64,000 nucleotides of DNA from Bifidobacterium felsineum (GTDB taxonomy: Bacteria > Actinomycetota > Actinomycetes > Actinomycetales > Bifidobacteriaceae). Below are positions 7,861 to 18,171 of the stretch, piece after piece. Position 1 is the first letter of the stretch; each line of letters starts with the position of its first letter. The stretch spans positions 248,001-312,000 of the forward strand of contig NZ_PEBJ01000003.1 in NCBI RefSeq assembly GCF_002802915.1. The letters are read 5' to 3'. Position numbers and translations under genes: made by a program. Under the pieces are notes generated by a model. It was not told the DNA's origin, did no database searches, and worked only from the letters and a program-made list of their open reading frames with translations.

Positions 7861-9498
7861 CTACTGCTGGCTGAACTCGGCGAGCGAGTAGGTCACGTTG
7901 TAGAGCGGCAGAACGGTCTGGTTCAGGTCGAATGGGAAGCCCTTCACACCCTTGGCTGTAACCGTGGTGATGCGGTAGTTGAACAGCCAGTCGGCCGGCG
8001 CATCCTCGGAGATGAGCTTGGCGGCTTCGGCGAACTTGGCGTCACGTTCCTTATCGGTGGTGGCTGCCACGCCCTCGTTGTAGAGTTTCTGCACCTCGGC
8101 ATTGTCATAGCCGAAGTAGTAGGTCGGGTCGGCCCAGGAGTAGAAGTCGTGGCTTTCGTTGTGATCCACCAGCGAGATATCGAAGTCATGGTTGGTGTAC
8201 ACGTCCTGCAGCCAGGTGGAGAATTCCACCACGTTGACCTTCAGATCGATGCCGATCGGCTTCAGCTGCGAGCGCAGCTGGTCGCCAAGCTCGGTGCCGT
8301 AGATGTTGGCGTAGGTGAGGCTCAGCTCCAGAGGATTGCTTTCGGAATATCCAGCCTCGGCCATCAGCGACTTGGCCTTGGCCTGATCGTATGGGTAGAG
8401 CTTGGTCAAATCCTCGTAACCCGGGTCGAGGGACGGAATCGGGCCGCCGAGCGCCTTGTCCGCACCACCGCGGGAGGCGATGATCTCCTTGTGATTGATG
8501 GCGTAGCGAATGGCCTGGCGGATGCGCTTATCAGCGAGCTTGGAACCGGAGGCATTGTTGAAGCCGAGCACATACTTATCGGTACCGTTACCGGCCTTAA
8601 CCGTGTAGTTGGACGAGTCGGACTTGAACGGTCCGGCGAGGGTCTCGGTGATCGGAGCGAGCACCTGCACGTCACCGGACTTCAGCGCATTCACGGCAGC
8701 ATTGTCGTCAGCCAAATACTTGATGACGATGGTCGGCGTCTTGGCCTTATTCTTGCCCCAGTACTTCTCGTTGGCCTTGAGTGTAATCGAATCATTCTCA
8801 ACGAACTTGGCCACAGTGTATGGGCCGGAGCCCACGGCCTGGGTCTTCAAGTCATACTTGGCATCCTTGTCGAATACCAAGCCGGAGCGGCCTGTCAGGG
8901 TCCACAGCAGGTTCGAGTTCGGGGTTTTCAGCGTCATGACCACGGTGTCAGCATCCTTCGCCTCCACTTTGCTCACTGCGGCGAGCGCATCGGCATCATG
9001 ATATTGCTTGGCGATGAGCTCGTTGATGGACCAGGCAACATCCTCGGCATCCAGTTTGTCGCCATTGGAGAAGGTCATGTTCTTGTTGAGGTGGAACGTG
9101 TAGGTCAGGCCGTCCTTGGATTCCTCCCAGCTGGAAGCAAGGCCTGGCGCCACCTGGTTCTTGGAGTCGCGGGCCACAATGCCTTCGTACACATTGCCGA
9201 TCAGCACCTGATCCAATGCGGAACCTGCGGTGTTGCGAATATCAAGGTTGGTGGGAGCCAGTTTGAGGCCGATGGTCACGGTGTCCGCATACTGATTGCT
9301 GGCGGATGCGTCCGCGGAATCATCCTTCTTGTCGTAAGCCAAAGTGATACCAATGACCACAGCACATGCCACGATGACGGCGATCAGGGAAATCAGCCAC
9401 CATTTCGGACCGTTCTTCTTCGGATTCTTGGCACGCGCCGCCAAGCTTGCGTCCGTGGTTGCGCCGCTTGCTGCGTGCACACCATTGTCTTGAGACAT
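7861..9498 (-). CDS. peptide-binding protein of ABC transporter (SBP family 5)
   Basis: A 545-residue extracytoplasmic solute-binding protein of the OppA/DppA type. The family-5 pattern is clear: a start of domain I near YADTVTIGLKLAPTNLD, then YTFHLNKNMTFSNGDKLDAEDVAWSI, and the long C-terminal lobe. The start at 9498 follows GAGGAAG; an upstream ATG at 9579 lacks this. The N-terminus has about 34 polar residues, then a hydrophobic helix (WWLISLIAVIVACAVVIGITLAY) running into a charged linker. A lipobox-like IVAC lies inside that helix, but more than ten hydrophobic residues follow, so it may be a signal anchor rather than a lipoprotein. It is the first gene of the peptide importer operon. 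Confidence 0.9.
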   Translation of the reverse strand: MSQDNGVHAASGATTDASLAARAKNPKKNGPKWWLISLIAVIVACAVVIGITLAYDKKDDSADASASNQYADTVTIGLKLAPTNLDIRNTAGSALDQVLIGNVYEGIVARDSKNQVAPGLASSWEESKDGLTYTFHLNKNMTFSNGDKLDAEDVAWSINELIAKQYHDADALAAVSKVEAKDADTVVMTLKTPNSNLLWTLTGRSGLVFDKDAKYDLKTQAVGSGPYTVAKFVENDSITLKANEKYWGKNKAKTPTIVIKYLADDNAAVNALKSGDVQVLAPITETLAGPFKSDSSNYTVKAGNGTDKYVLGFNNASGSKLADKRIRQAIRYAINHKEIIASRGGADKALGGPIPSLDPGYEDLTKLYPYDQAKAKSLMAEAGYSESNPLELSLTYANIYGTELGDQLRSQLKPIGIDLKVNVVEFSTWLQDVYTNHDFDISLVDHNESHDFYSWADPTYYFGYDNAEVQKLYNEGVAATTDKERDAKFAEAAKLISEDAPADWLFNYRITTVTAKGVKGFPFDLNQTVLPLYNVTYSLAEFSQQ

Positions 9499-9661
9499 AG
9501 TTCTTCCTCTGTAATCCTTTATGCAATTATTCGTTGAAATCGGTTGGCCGCCCAAGCCGGGTCGACCACCGAAGCTCAATCATAGGCGTGGGTGCGTAGA
9601 AGGTGCGCCGAATATGCGTAGAATGAGGCCGTGAAATCCATCTCAACGCTGGAGGGTTATC

Positions 9662-10441
9662 ATGCTGGTCGCCGTTGATATCGGCAATACGAATATTGTG
9701 ATCGGTTTTTTGGATGGCGGCTCAGGCCTCACCAATATGGGCACGTACCGCATCACGTCGAAGGCCAACCATACATCCGACGAGTATGGCTTGTTCCTGA
9801 CCGAATTTCTGCATATGAGCGGATTTACGCCTCAGGATGTGGATGATGTGGTGATCTGTTCGGTGGTGCCGAAAGTCATGCATTCCTTCCGCTCGTCGAT
9901 TATCAAGTTCCTCGATATCGAGCCGATGGTGATCGGCCCGGGCATCAAAACCGGCATGAATGTGCGCGTGGACGATCCGAAGTCACTGGGCGCAGACATT
10001 CTGGCGGATTGCGCCGGTGCCTATAACGAATACGGCGGCCCGGTTTTGGTGGCTGATTTCGGCACGGCGACTACGTTTACGCATGTGAGCGAAAACGGAG
10101 TCATCGATTCCGGTGTGATCACCACCGGTATCCGTACGGGTGCCGCGGCTCTCTGGGGCGATACCGCTCAGCTTCCGGAAGTGGAAATCACCCGACCGTC
10201 TACGATTCTGGGCACCAATACCAAGGTGTGCATGCAGGCCGGTCTCTATTACACGTTCCTGGGCGGCGTGGAGCGCACGATTCAGCAGTTCCGCAAGGAG
10301 CTTGGCGGCGAGGATTTCAAGGTCATCGCCACCGGAGGCTTGGGCCGTGTGTTCGCTGATGACACCGATCTAATCGACGTATACGATCCGGACCTGATTT
10401 TCAAGGGCATGGCGCACATCTACGCGCGCAACGTGCGTTAG
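9662..10441 (+). CDS. coaX: type III pantothenate kinase
   Basis: A 259-residue enzyme for the first step of coenzyme A synthesis, phosphorylating pantothenate with ATP. It has the type III (CoaX, ASKHA fold) motifs: DIGNTN at residues 6-11, GADILAD at 110-116, DFGTATTF at 132-139 and the dimer-interface stretch TGIRTGAAALWGDTAQLP that follows. Type III kinases need a monovalent cation and resist feedback by CoA. GGAGGG precedes the ATG by 6 bases. It is the only plus-strand gene in this part, divergent from the peptide-binding protein gene and convergent, with a 7-base gap, to the second sugar-binding protein gene. Confidence 0.93.
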   Translation: MLVAVDIGNTNIVIGFLDGGSGLTNMGTYRITSKANHTSDEYGLFLTEFLHMSGFTPQDVDDVVICSVVPKVMHSFRSSIIKFLDIEPMVIGPGIKTGMNVRVDDPKSLGADILADCAGAYNEYGGPVLVADFGTATTFTHVSENGVIDSGVITTGIRTGAAALWGDTAQLPEVEITRPSTILGTNTKVCMQAGLYYTFLGGVERTIQQFRKELGGEDFKVIATGGLGRVFADDTDLIDVYDPDLIFKGMAHIYARNVR

Positions 10442-10448
10442 TTGGCCG

Positions 10449-11870
10449 CTACCTGATGGTGAAGCCCTGGTTGTAGCCGTATTCCTTCAGGTCCTTCTGC
10501 CATTGGGTGAGTCCGTTTTCCAAACTGATTTTTTTACCTGGGTCCTCTAACGGCTGCAACAGGTTGCCGTTCTCGTCTTTCAGCCCCATGTCGATGGCGG
10601 CTTGACGGCGTTGATAGGCCTGGAAACTGCTGGCCCAGCTGTAGGCCTTACCCACAGTGGATTCAAAATCACTGCGCGCATAGACTTCGAACGGCAGATA
10701 CTGGTAGCCAACGGACACATCCTCCGCCGCTTCAGACAGCACGCGGTTGAATTTCTGCCCGCCGAAATACGGGATTTCGATGCCGCTTTCGTTGGTGATG
10801 GTGGTCTTATCCAGGAATTCCTTGGAATTGAGCGTGGCATAGTCAGCGGGGAATGCGCCGCCTGCCACGCGTGCGCTGATGCCTTGCACATCATGGGTCA
10901 CAAAATCCACAAAACGGTAAGCCGCATCCGGTTTGCGAGTGAGCTGAAGCACTGCGAGCGCCGACCCTCCGCTTTCCGCATTGGTGGGATTGCCGTCATA
11001 GGTAGGCATAGTCGTCACGCGCCACAGGCCGGCCGCTCCCGGCACATTGGCCAACAGCAGGGACGGCATCCATGCACCCATGAACACCGAGGCTATGGTG
11101 CCATTGCCCACGCGGCTCTTCCACCGCTCGGACCATGTGGCCGATGTGGTATCCACCAGGCCTTCGTCAATCATCTTCTGCCAGAATGCGGTGAAGCGTT
11201 GCGTACCAGCATCGTGGTCGAGATCGATGGTCACGGTTCTGCCATCCGCCGACGTATGGAAGGGTTGGCCGCCAGCAAGCCAGACCATGGCGTCATAGAA
11301 ACTGCCGTCGCCGGAGTCGGCGGCGATGTACGCGCCTATGTCTTTCAGCTTCTTGGCCGCCTCGTAATAATCATCCCAAGTCTTGATCTGAGCGGCGTCA
11401 ACGCCGGCCTGTTCGAAAATGTCGCTGTTATAGAAGAAGCCCATCGGCCCGGAATCCATCGGCAGACCGTACGTGCGGCCGGCAAGTTGTACGGACGACC
11501 ATGTGCCGAGGGTGAAGAAGTTCGCATAATCGGAACCGATGCGATCGGTCAGGTCCAGCAACTGTCCGGAAACCTCATACTGTGGCAGTGCATAGTATTC
11601 GATTTGCGCCACATCCGGAGTGCCATAACCATCCTGAATAGCGGTGTTGAGATTGTTATAGCCGGAGATGTTCGTCCAATTGACTTTGATATCCGGATTA
11701 GCCTTCTCGAATCGGCTGATGACCTTGCCCATGCTGGGCTCCCAGCTCCACACCGTAATCTGGGTGCGATTATCCTGTGTGGCTTGCCCGCATGAGGCCA
11801 GAGAGACGGAGAGGACAGCTGCCACCACCGCAGTTGCCATTCTTCGGATTCGCCGGTCAATCAAACTCAT
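10449..11870 (-). CDS. sugar ABC transporter substrate-binding lipoprotein (paralogue of the next one)
   Basis: A 473-residue CUT1-type extracellular sugar-binding lipoprotein. The signal peptide ends in LASC, making Cys27 the lipidation site. The mature part shares many long stretches with the neighbouring binding protein at 12073-13416, such as QIKTWDDYYEAAKK, YGLPMDSGPM, WLAGGQPF and RVAGGAFPADYA, so the pair arose by duplication. It ends 7 bases from coaX with no visible terminator between the convergent genes. No good ribosome binding site precedes the ATG; a start at Met11 (11840) is possible. It is separated from its paralogue by a terminator, so it is likely expressed from its own promoter. 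Ligand unknown, probably a galactoside. Confidence 0.85.
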   Translation of the reverse strand: MSLIDRRIRRMATAVVAAVLSVSLASCGQATQDNRTQITVWSWEPSMGKVISRFEKANPDIKVNWTNISGYNNLNTAIQDGYGTPDVAQIEYYALPQYEVSGQLLDLTDRIGSDYANFFTLGTWSSVQLAGRTYGLPMDSGPMGFFYNSDIFEQAGVDAAQIKTWDDYYEAAKKLKDIGAYIAADSGDGSFYDAMVWLAGGQPFHTSADGRTVTIDLDHDAGTQRFTAFWQKMIDEGLVDTTSATWSERWKSRVGNGTIASVFMGAWMPSLLLANVPGAAGLWRVTTMPTYDGNPTNAESGGSALAVLQLTRKPDAAYRFVDFVTHDVQGISARVAGGAFPADYATLNSKEFLDKTTITNESGIEIPYFGGQKFNRVLSEAAEDVSVGYQYLPFEVYARSDFESTVGKAYSWASSFQAYQRRQAAIDMGLKDENGNLLQPLEDPGKKISLENGLTQWQKDLKEYGYNQGFTIR

Positions 11871-12002
11871 AGTGCCGAGTCTACTAGTATGCCGGTGCGC
11901 GATGTTTCCTCATCCATGACCTATACCGCGGATTCCCGAAAAATCCGGTAAGGCGTTGGTGGCAACACAGAAAAGACAATGACAATAAATGGCAATACAA
12001 GA

Positions 12003-12035
12003 AAAAGCCCCAAGCACATAGCGCTCGGGGCTTTT
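12003..12035 (-). terminator. intrinsic terminator of the sugar-binding protein gene
   Basis: Arms 12003-12011 and 12027-12035 pair over 9 bp (AAAAGCCCC/GGGGCTTTT) with a further AGC/GCT pairing inside. Read on the minus strand the stem is followed by a U-run. It lies 38 bases after the stop of the binding-protein gene. Confidence 0.85.
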
Positions 12036-12072
12036 GCAGTCAGTTATGAAGTTATGGATGGAAGCGTGAAGC

Positions 12073-13416
12073 TTACTTCACAGTGAAGCCCTGATCCTTG
12101 CCGTAATCCTGCAGGGCCTTCTGCCAAGCGGCAACACCATCAGAGAGCTTCTGGTCGCCGGTGTAGGACTTGCCGACGTAGTCGCCGAAGATGGTGCGAG
12201 CCTTGACTTCGAACGGCAGGAACTGGTAGTCGGAGGACACGTTCTCAGCAGCCTGAGCAAGGACCTCGTTGTACTTCTGACCACCGAAGTAGTCAACATC
12301 CTGACCATCGGAGTTCTTCACGGTGGTGGCGTTCTTGAAGGAATCGGATTCCATGGAAGCCTTGTCGGCCGGGAATGCGCCGCCAGCCACACGGGTGGCC
12401 ACGCCATCGCCGTGGTTAGCGTACTCGATGAACTTGTAGGCAGCTTCAGCCTTCTTGGAGGAAGATAGCACAGCCAGCGAAGAACCACCGTTCTCGGAGT
12501 TGGTTGCGGAACCGTCAGCGGTCGGCATCTGGGTCACACGCCACTTGCCAGCGCCACCGGCAGCGGAGTTAGCAAGGTTTGCAGGCATCCAAGCACCGGT
12601 GAGCAGGGAGGCGATGGTGCCGTCGACCATGCCCTTGAACCAATCCTCGGACCAGCCGGCGGTCTTGGTGTCGAGCAGGCCTTCGTCCAGCATCTTCTGC
12701 CAGAACTCGTTGAACTTCTGCACGTTCTCGTCACCGGTCAGGTTGATGGTGACCTCGGAACCATCGGAGGAGGTCTTGAACGGCTGGCCGCCGGCAAGCC
12801 AGGTCATGGAGTCGTAGAAGCCAGCGTCGCCGGTATCGGAAGTGATGTAGTAGTTGTCGCCGAGGGCGTGAATCTTCTTGGCGGCCTCGTAGTAGTCGTC
12901 CCAGGTCTTGATCTGGGTGGCGTCAACGCCGGCCTTGTCGAAGACTTCCTTGTTGTAGAAGAAGGCCATTGGGCCGGAATCCATCGGCAGGCCGTAGACC
13001 TTGCCGCTGAACTGCACGGAAGCCCACGGGCCAGGGGTGTAGAAGTCCTTGAAGCCGGAGGTCTTGTCGGTGATGTCCAGCAAGTTGCCCTTGATGGCGT
13101 ACTGCGGGATGGCGTAGTACTCGACCTGGGCCACATCCGGAGCGCCGTTGCCGGCCTCGATGGCGTTATCGAGCTGAGTGTATTCCTTGGTGTTGGTGCC
13201 GACGTTCTTGAGGTCGACCTTGATGCCGGTCTTCTTCGTGAAGTCCTTGGCAACCTGGGTCAGCGTGGGCTCCCAAGCCCACACGGTGATTTCCTGCACA
13301 TCCTTTTCCTGCTCAGGCTGAGAACCAGCGCTGTCGGAACCGCAGGCAGCGACGGAAGCCAGCATGGCAACGGCACCGGTGAGAGCGATGGCCTTCTTGG
13401 CGGTAGTGAACTTCAT
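12073..13416 (-). CDS. sugar ABC transporter substrate-binding lipoprotein (GalC-like)
   Basis: A 447-residue CUT1 binding protein that delivers oligosaccharides to the two permeases encoded further upstream. The signal peptide MKFTTAKKAIALTGAVAML ends in the lipobox VAAC with Cys25. A good AAGGAG site 8-9 bases before the ATG fixes the start, although the frame is open for 92 codons more. The gene lies between the GH42 gene and a clear terminator, with its own leader containing a terminator for the GH42 transcript and candidate LacI operators. Position and company match the galC gene of the B. breve galCDEGR operon for beta-1,4-galacto-oligosaccharide uptake; that ligand assignment is inference. 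Confidence 0.88.
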   Translation of the reverse strand: MKFTTAKKAIALTGAVAMLASVAACGSDSAGSQPEQEKDVQEITVWAWEPTLTQVAKDFTKKTGIKVDLKNVGTNTKEYTQLDNAIEAGNGAPDVAQVEYYAIPQYAIKGNLLDITDKTSGFKDFYTPGPWASVQFSGKVYGLPMDSGPMAFFYNKEVFDKAGVDATQIKTWDDYYEAAKKIHALGDNYYITSDTGDAGFYDSMTWLAGGQPFKTSSDGSEVTINLTGDENVQKFNEFWQKMLDEGLLDTKTAGWSEDWFKGMVDGTIASLLTGAWMPANLANSAAGGAGKWRVTQMPTADGSATNSENGGSSLAVLSSSKKAEAAYKFIEYANHGDGVATRVAGGAFPADKASMESDSFKNATTVKNSDGQDVDYFGGQKYNEVLAQAAENVSSDYQFLPFEVKARTIFGDYVGKSYTGDQKLSDGVAAWQKALQDYGKDQGFTVK

Positions 13417-13558
13417 CGTTCTGTTCTCCTTCCTCGAATCGTCCAGAACGATCCAAATATGTTTGTCGTTCGCAATCATTGCTTGCGGTTGATTCAAACT
13501 CCTTGGAATTCTCCTCAACCTCGAGAAGTGGCTCCTCTCGCCATTTCCAAAACTATGA

Positions 13559-13630
13559 TTGCGATAACATTTATCAGTATACACACGTGTCCGGCATTGG
13601 CAAATGATTATGCCCGGCGTGTTATCGCAA
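13559..13630. promoter_or_regulatory. candidate LacI-family operator pair before the sugar-binding protein gene
   Basis: TTGCGATAACA (13559-13569) and its exact reverse complement TGTTATCGCAA (13620-13630) form an 11-bp inverted repeat about 50 bp apart. The left copy also forms its own dyad GATAACATTTATC (13563-13575). The core TGTTATCG recurs beside the LacI regulator gene at 18088-18095. The pair lies 140-215 bases before the binding-protein start. Two sites suggest DNA looping, but this is inferred. Confidence 0.5.
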
Positions 13631-13674
13631 ACAATTGTGTTATTCCGCCGATGCCGCAACACAAAACAACGAAA

Positions 13675-13711
13675 CGGGGCCTCGCCAAGCATATTGCCCA
13701 GCGAGACCCCG
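13675..13711 (-). terminator. terminator of the GH42 gene
   Basis: An 11-bp stem (arms 13675-13685 and 13701-13711, one G-U pair) follows the beta-galactosidase stop by 30 bases on the minus strand and is followed by a T-rich tract. It separates the GH42 transcript from the binding-protein gene. Confidence 0.8.
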
Positions 13712-13740
13712 CATGGATTTTTGCTGTAAGCGTTACCGTG

Positions 13741-15825
<2,085 letters not shown>

Positions 15826-15862
15826 TCATTCCTTACGTGTTCGCCTATTTATCGACAGTGAT

Positions 15863-15904
15863 AAAAAGGGCCGATGAATCGAAGCCAATTCGGCTCATCG
15901 GCCC
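15863..15904 (-). terminator. intrinsic terminator after the permease genes
   Basis: A 10-bp stem (15868-15877 with 15895-15904), with further AGCC/GGCT pairing inside, is followed on the minus strand by five U. It lies about 70 bases after the second permease gene and 44 bases before the GH42 start, so the GH42 gene is either a separate unit or expressed by read-through. Confidence 0.82.
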
Positions 15905-15971
15905 CTGTATTAGGCGTAGAGATCAGGTGGCACCTGAACAATGGTTGTCAAAGCAGTCGCTTTCACAATCA

Positions 15972-16970
15972 TTATTCCTTGACGGCGCCTGCGGCGAGGC
16001 CGGATTGCCAGTACTTCTGCAGGCACAGGAAGGCGATGACCAAGGGGATGATCGTGATAAGGGAGCCGGTGATCACCAGGTTCTGGATGGCCTGGCCGCC
16101 GGCCGTGCTGGCTTGGTCCTTCCACTGGTTCAGGCCGATGGTCAATGGGTACCAGTCGGCGTCCTTCAGCATGATCAACGGCAGGAAGTAGTTGTTCCAG
16201 GTCGCCACGATCGTGAACAGGGCGGTGGTGACGATGCCGGGGGCCAAGAGGGGCAGGCTGATGGTCCAGAACGTGCGGAACTCGGACGCGCCGTCCACGC
16301 GCGCCGCCTCGAGCAGTTCGGTGGGCACGGCCTGCTCGCTGAAGATCCACATCAAGTACAGGCCGAACGGGCTGATCAGCGACGGGATGATCATGGCCCA
16401 CGGCGTGTTCGTCAGACCGAGCTTGGCGAACAGGAGGAACTGCGGGACCGCCAGGGCGATGCCCGGCACGCTGATGGAGCCGATGATCACCGCGAACACG
16501 GCCTTGCGGCCCGGGAAACGGAACTTCGCCAACGCGTAGCCGCCCATGATCGCCAGGAGGGTCGCGCCGCCGGCGCCGACGACCACGTAGATCAGCGTGT
16601 TGACCAGCCAACGGCCGAAGATCCCGTTCTGATACGTGAACACGGTGACGATGTTGTCCCACAGGGCGAACGTCTTGCCGAAGCCCAAACCGAACGTGCT
16701 GGTGAAGTCGGCCTGGGTCTTGGTGGCGTTGATCGCCAGGTAGACGAACGGGAACAGGCAGTAGACCGCGAAGATCGCGCACAGGATCGTCATCAGCGTG
16801 CTGCGGCGCGGGTTGTTCACGTTCGCGAACCCGGCCTTCTCGCTGCGCTTCCTCTCGGCCGCCTCGTCACGGGCGATCCTCTTCTGACGCTCCCTCTCGG
16901 CCCTCCTGGCCGCCTTCTCCTGAGCCCTCAACTCCGCCTCAGTCAAACGGGCACTCGTTGCTGCACTCAT
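15972..16970 (-). CDS. sugar ABC transporter permease (MalG type, CUT1)
   Basis: A 332-residue permease with a long cytoplasmic N-terminus of about 55 residues that is very rich in Arg, Lys and Glu, followed by six membrane helices. The EAA loop that docks the ATPase is EAARVDGASEFRTFWTISLPLLAPG, the MalG form. It pairs with the MalF-type permease 58 bases upstream. No ATPase gene is found in the cluster; CUT1 importers of this kind commonly share one MsmK-like ATPase encoded elsewhere. The gene corresponds in position to one of galD/galE in the B. breve galactan locus. Confidence 0.9.
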   Translation of the reverse strand: MSAATSARLTEAELRAQEKAARRAERERQKRIARDEAAERKRSEKAGFANVNNPRRSTLMTILCAIFAVYCLFPFVYLAINATKTQADFTSTFGLGFGKTFALWDNIVTVFTYQNGIFGRWLVNTLIYVVVGAGGATLLAIMGGYALAKFRFPGRKAVFAVIIGSISVPGIALAVPQFLLFAKLGLTNTPWAMIIPSLISPFGLYLMWIFSEQAVPTELLEAARVDGASEFRTFWTISLPLLAPGIVTTALFTIVATWNNYFLPLIMLKDADWYPLTIGLNQWKDQASTAGGQAIQNLVITGSLITIIPLVIAFLCLQKYWQSGLAAGAVKE

Positions 16971-17028
16971 CAGATACGCTCCTTCACAATCACAGTCTCA
17001 GTCATTCCATCAATCAACGTCAGGCGCG

Positions 17029-17955
17029 TCACTTCATCTGCTCCTTCATGCTGTTGAGCTGGACCGCGTAGGCGATGGCCATGGTGATCACGGCCATGAC
17101 GATGGCCAGGGCCGCGGCGTAGTTCGACTGGTTACCGGAGAACGACAGGTTGTACGCGTACATGTTCGGCGTGTAATACGTGGTGATCGCATTGCCCGGC
17201 ACCATGTTCTGCAAAATGGAAGGCTCATTGAACAACTGGAACGAACCGATGATCGAGAAGATCACCGTGATCGCCAGCGACCCCTTCAACTCCGGCAACT
17301 TGATCGACTTGACGATCTGCCACTCGGAAGCGCCATCGATCGAAGCCGCCTCATACAGCGAATGCGGAATCGTGGACAGCGAGCTGTAGAAGATCAGCAT
17401 GTTATAGCCGGTGAACTCCCACGTGTTGATGTTGCCAATCGCGGCCAACAGCACCGAAGGCTTCAACACGTCGATGTTCGTACCGAAGAAGTCATTGAAC
17501 GAGCCGACCAGGCCGTACTTGGCGCCGTAGACGAAGCCCCAGATCAACGTGGATACCACGGCGGGCACCGCGTAAGGCAGGAATGTGCTGATGCGGAAGA
17601 ACTTCGTGCCGTGCAGCTTCATGGAGTCGATAGCCAACGCCATGGCGGCGGCGAGGAACAGCATGATTGGCACCTGCACCACCGTGAACAAAGCCACACG
17701 GCCTACCGAGCTCCAGAACTGCTGATCGACCAGCAGACGGGAGTAATTCTCAAGTCCCACGAACTTCGTGCCGCCGATCATCTGCTTCTTGAAGAAGCTG
17801 ATATAGATGGCGTACACGATCGGGATGATGAACACGAACACGAACACCACCGCAAAAGGCCACATGAACTTCCATCCACGCCAATCCGCCTTATGCTTAT
17901 TCACACGCACCTCGCCTGCCTTCACAGGTTCAGCAGCGATACCAGCTGAAGCCAT
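17029..17955 (-). CDS. sugar ABC transporter permease (MalF type, CUT1)
   Basis: A 308-residue inner-membrane permease with six hydrophobic helices. It carries the MalF-type EAA loop YEAASIDGASEWQIVKSIKLPEL. A strong AAGGAGAGG ribosome binding site lies before the ATG. It is the first gene after the divergent promoter region shared with the LacI regulator, so it heads the galactoside uptake unit and should be the gene most directly repressed. The first cytoplasmic stretch (VRVNKHKADWRGWKFMWPF) is basic, as expected for orientation in the membrane. Confidence 0.9.
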   Translation of the reverse strand: MASAGIAAEPVKAGEVRVNKHKADWRGWKFMWPFAVVFVFVFIIPIVYAIYISFFKKQMIGGTKFVGLENYSRLLVDQQFWSSVGRVALFTVVQVPIMLFLAAAMALAIDSMKLHGTKFFRISTFLPYAVPAVVSTLIWGFVYGAKYGLVGSFNDFFGTNIDVLKPSVLLAAIGNINTWEFTGYNMLIFYSSLSTIPHSLYEAASIDGASEWQIVKSIKLPELKGSLAITVIFSIIGSFQLFNEPSILQNMVPGNAITTYYTPNMYAYNLSFSGNQSNYAAALAIVMAVITMAIAYAVQLNSMKEQMK

Positions 17956-18000
17956 TCCAACCCCTCTCCTTCGAAGGTTGATAAAAATGTTTGCGTTACC

Positions 18001-18028
18001 ATCATAACACTGTTTATCACATTGTCCA
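18001..18028 (-). promoter_or_regulatory. promoter for the sugar permease genes
   Basis: On the minus strand a -35 box TGGACA (18023-18028) and a -10 box TATGAT (18001-18006) are 16 bp apart, about 45 bases before the MalF-type start. The dyad GTTACCATCATAAC (17995-18008) overlaps the -10 region and could be a repressor contact. Confidence 0.55.
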
Positions 18029-18064
18029 TTCGTGTCTTAATTCAGGGATTTTCGCCATGTTTGA

Positions 18065-18095
18065 TATAATGGTCACGAAAACAATGATGTTATCG
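18065..18095 (+). promoter_or_regulatory. -10 box and candidate operator of the LacI regulator gene
   Basis: A consensus TATAAT lies at 18065-18070, with only a weak -35 upstream. The 8-mer TGTTATCG (18088-18095), followed by TTACC, sits where the transcript would begin and matches the core found twice in the leader of the sugar-binding protein gene. This suggests that the regulator represses its own gene. Confidence 0.45.
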
Positions 18096-18171
18096 TTACC
18101 GTCTTGTTCGATGATGAATGGCATTATTCGTGAGAGAACAGTTGTAGTTGAAGTGTCGACCGGGGGTCACC

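Noticed and set aside
15972..17955. Recent horizontal transfer of the sugar permease genes because of slightly higher G+C
   Set aside because: The difference is small by eye, there are no mobile-element remnants, and the gene order fits known bifidobacterial gal loci.
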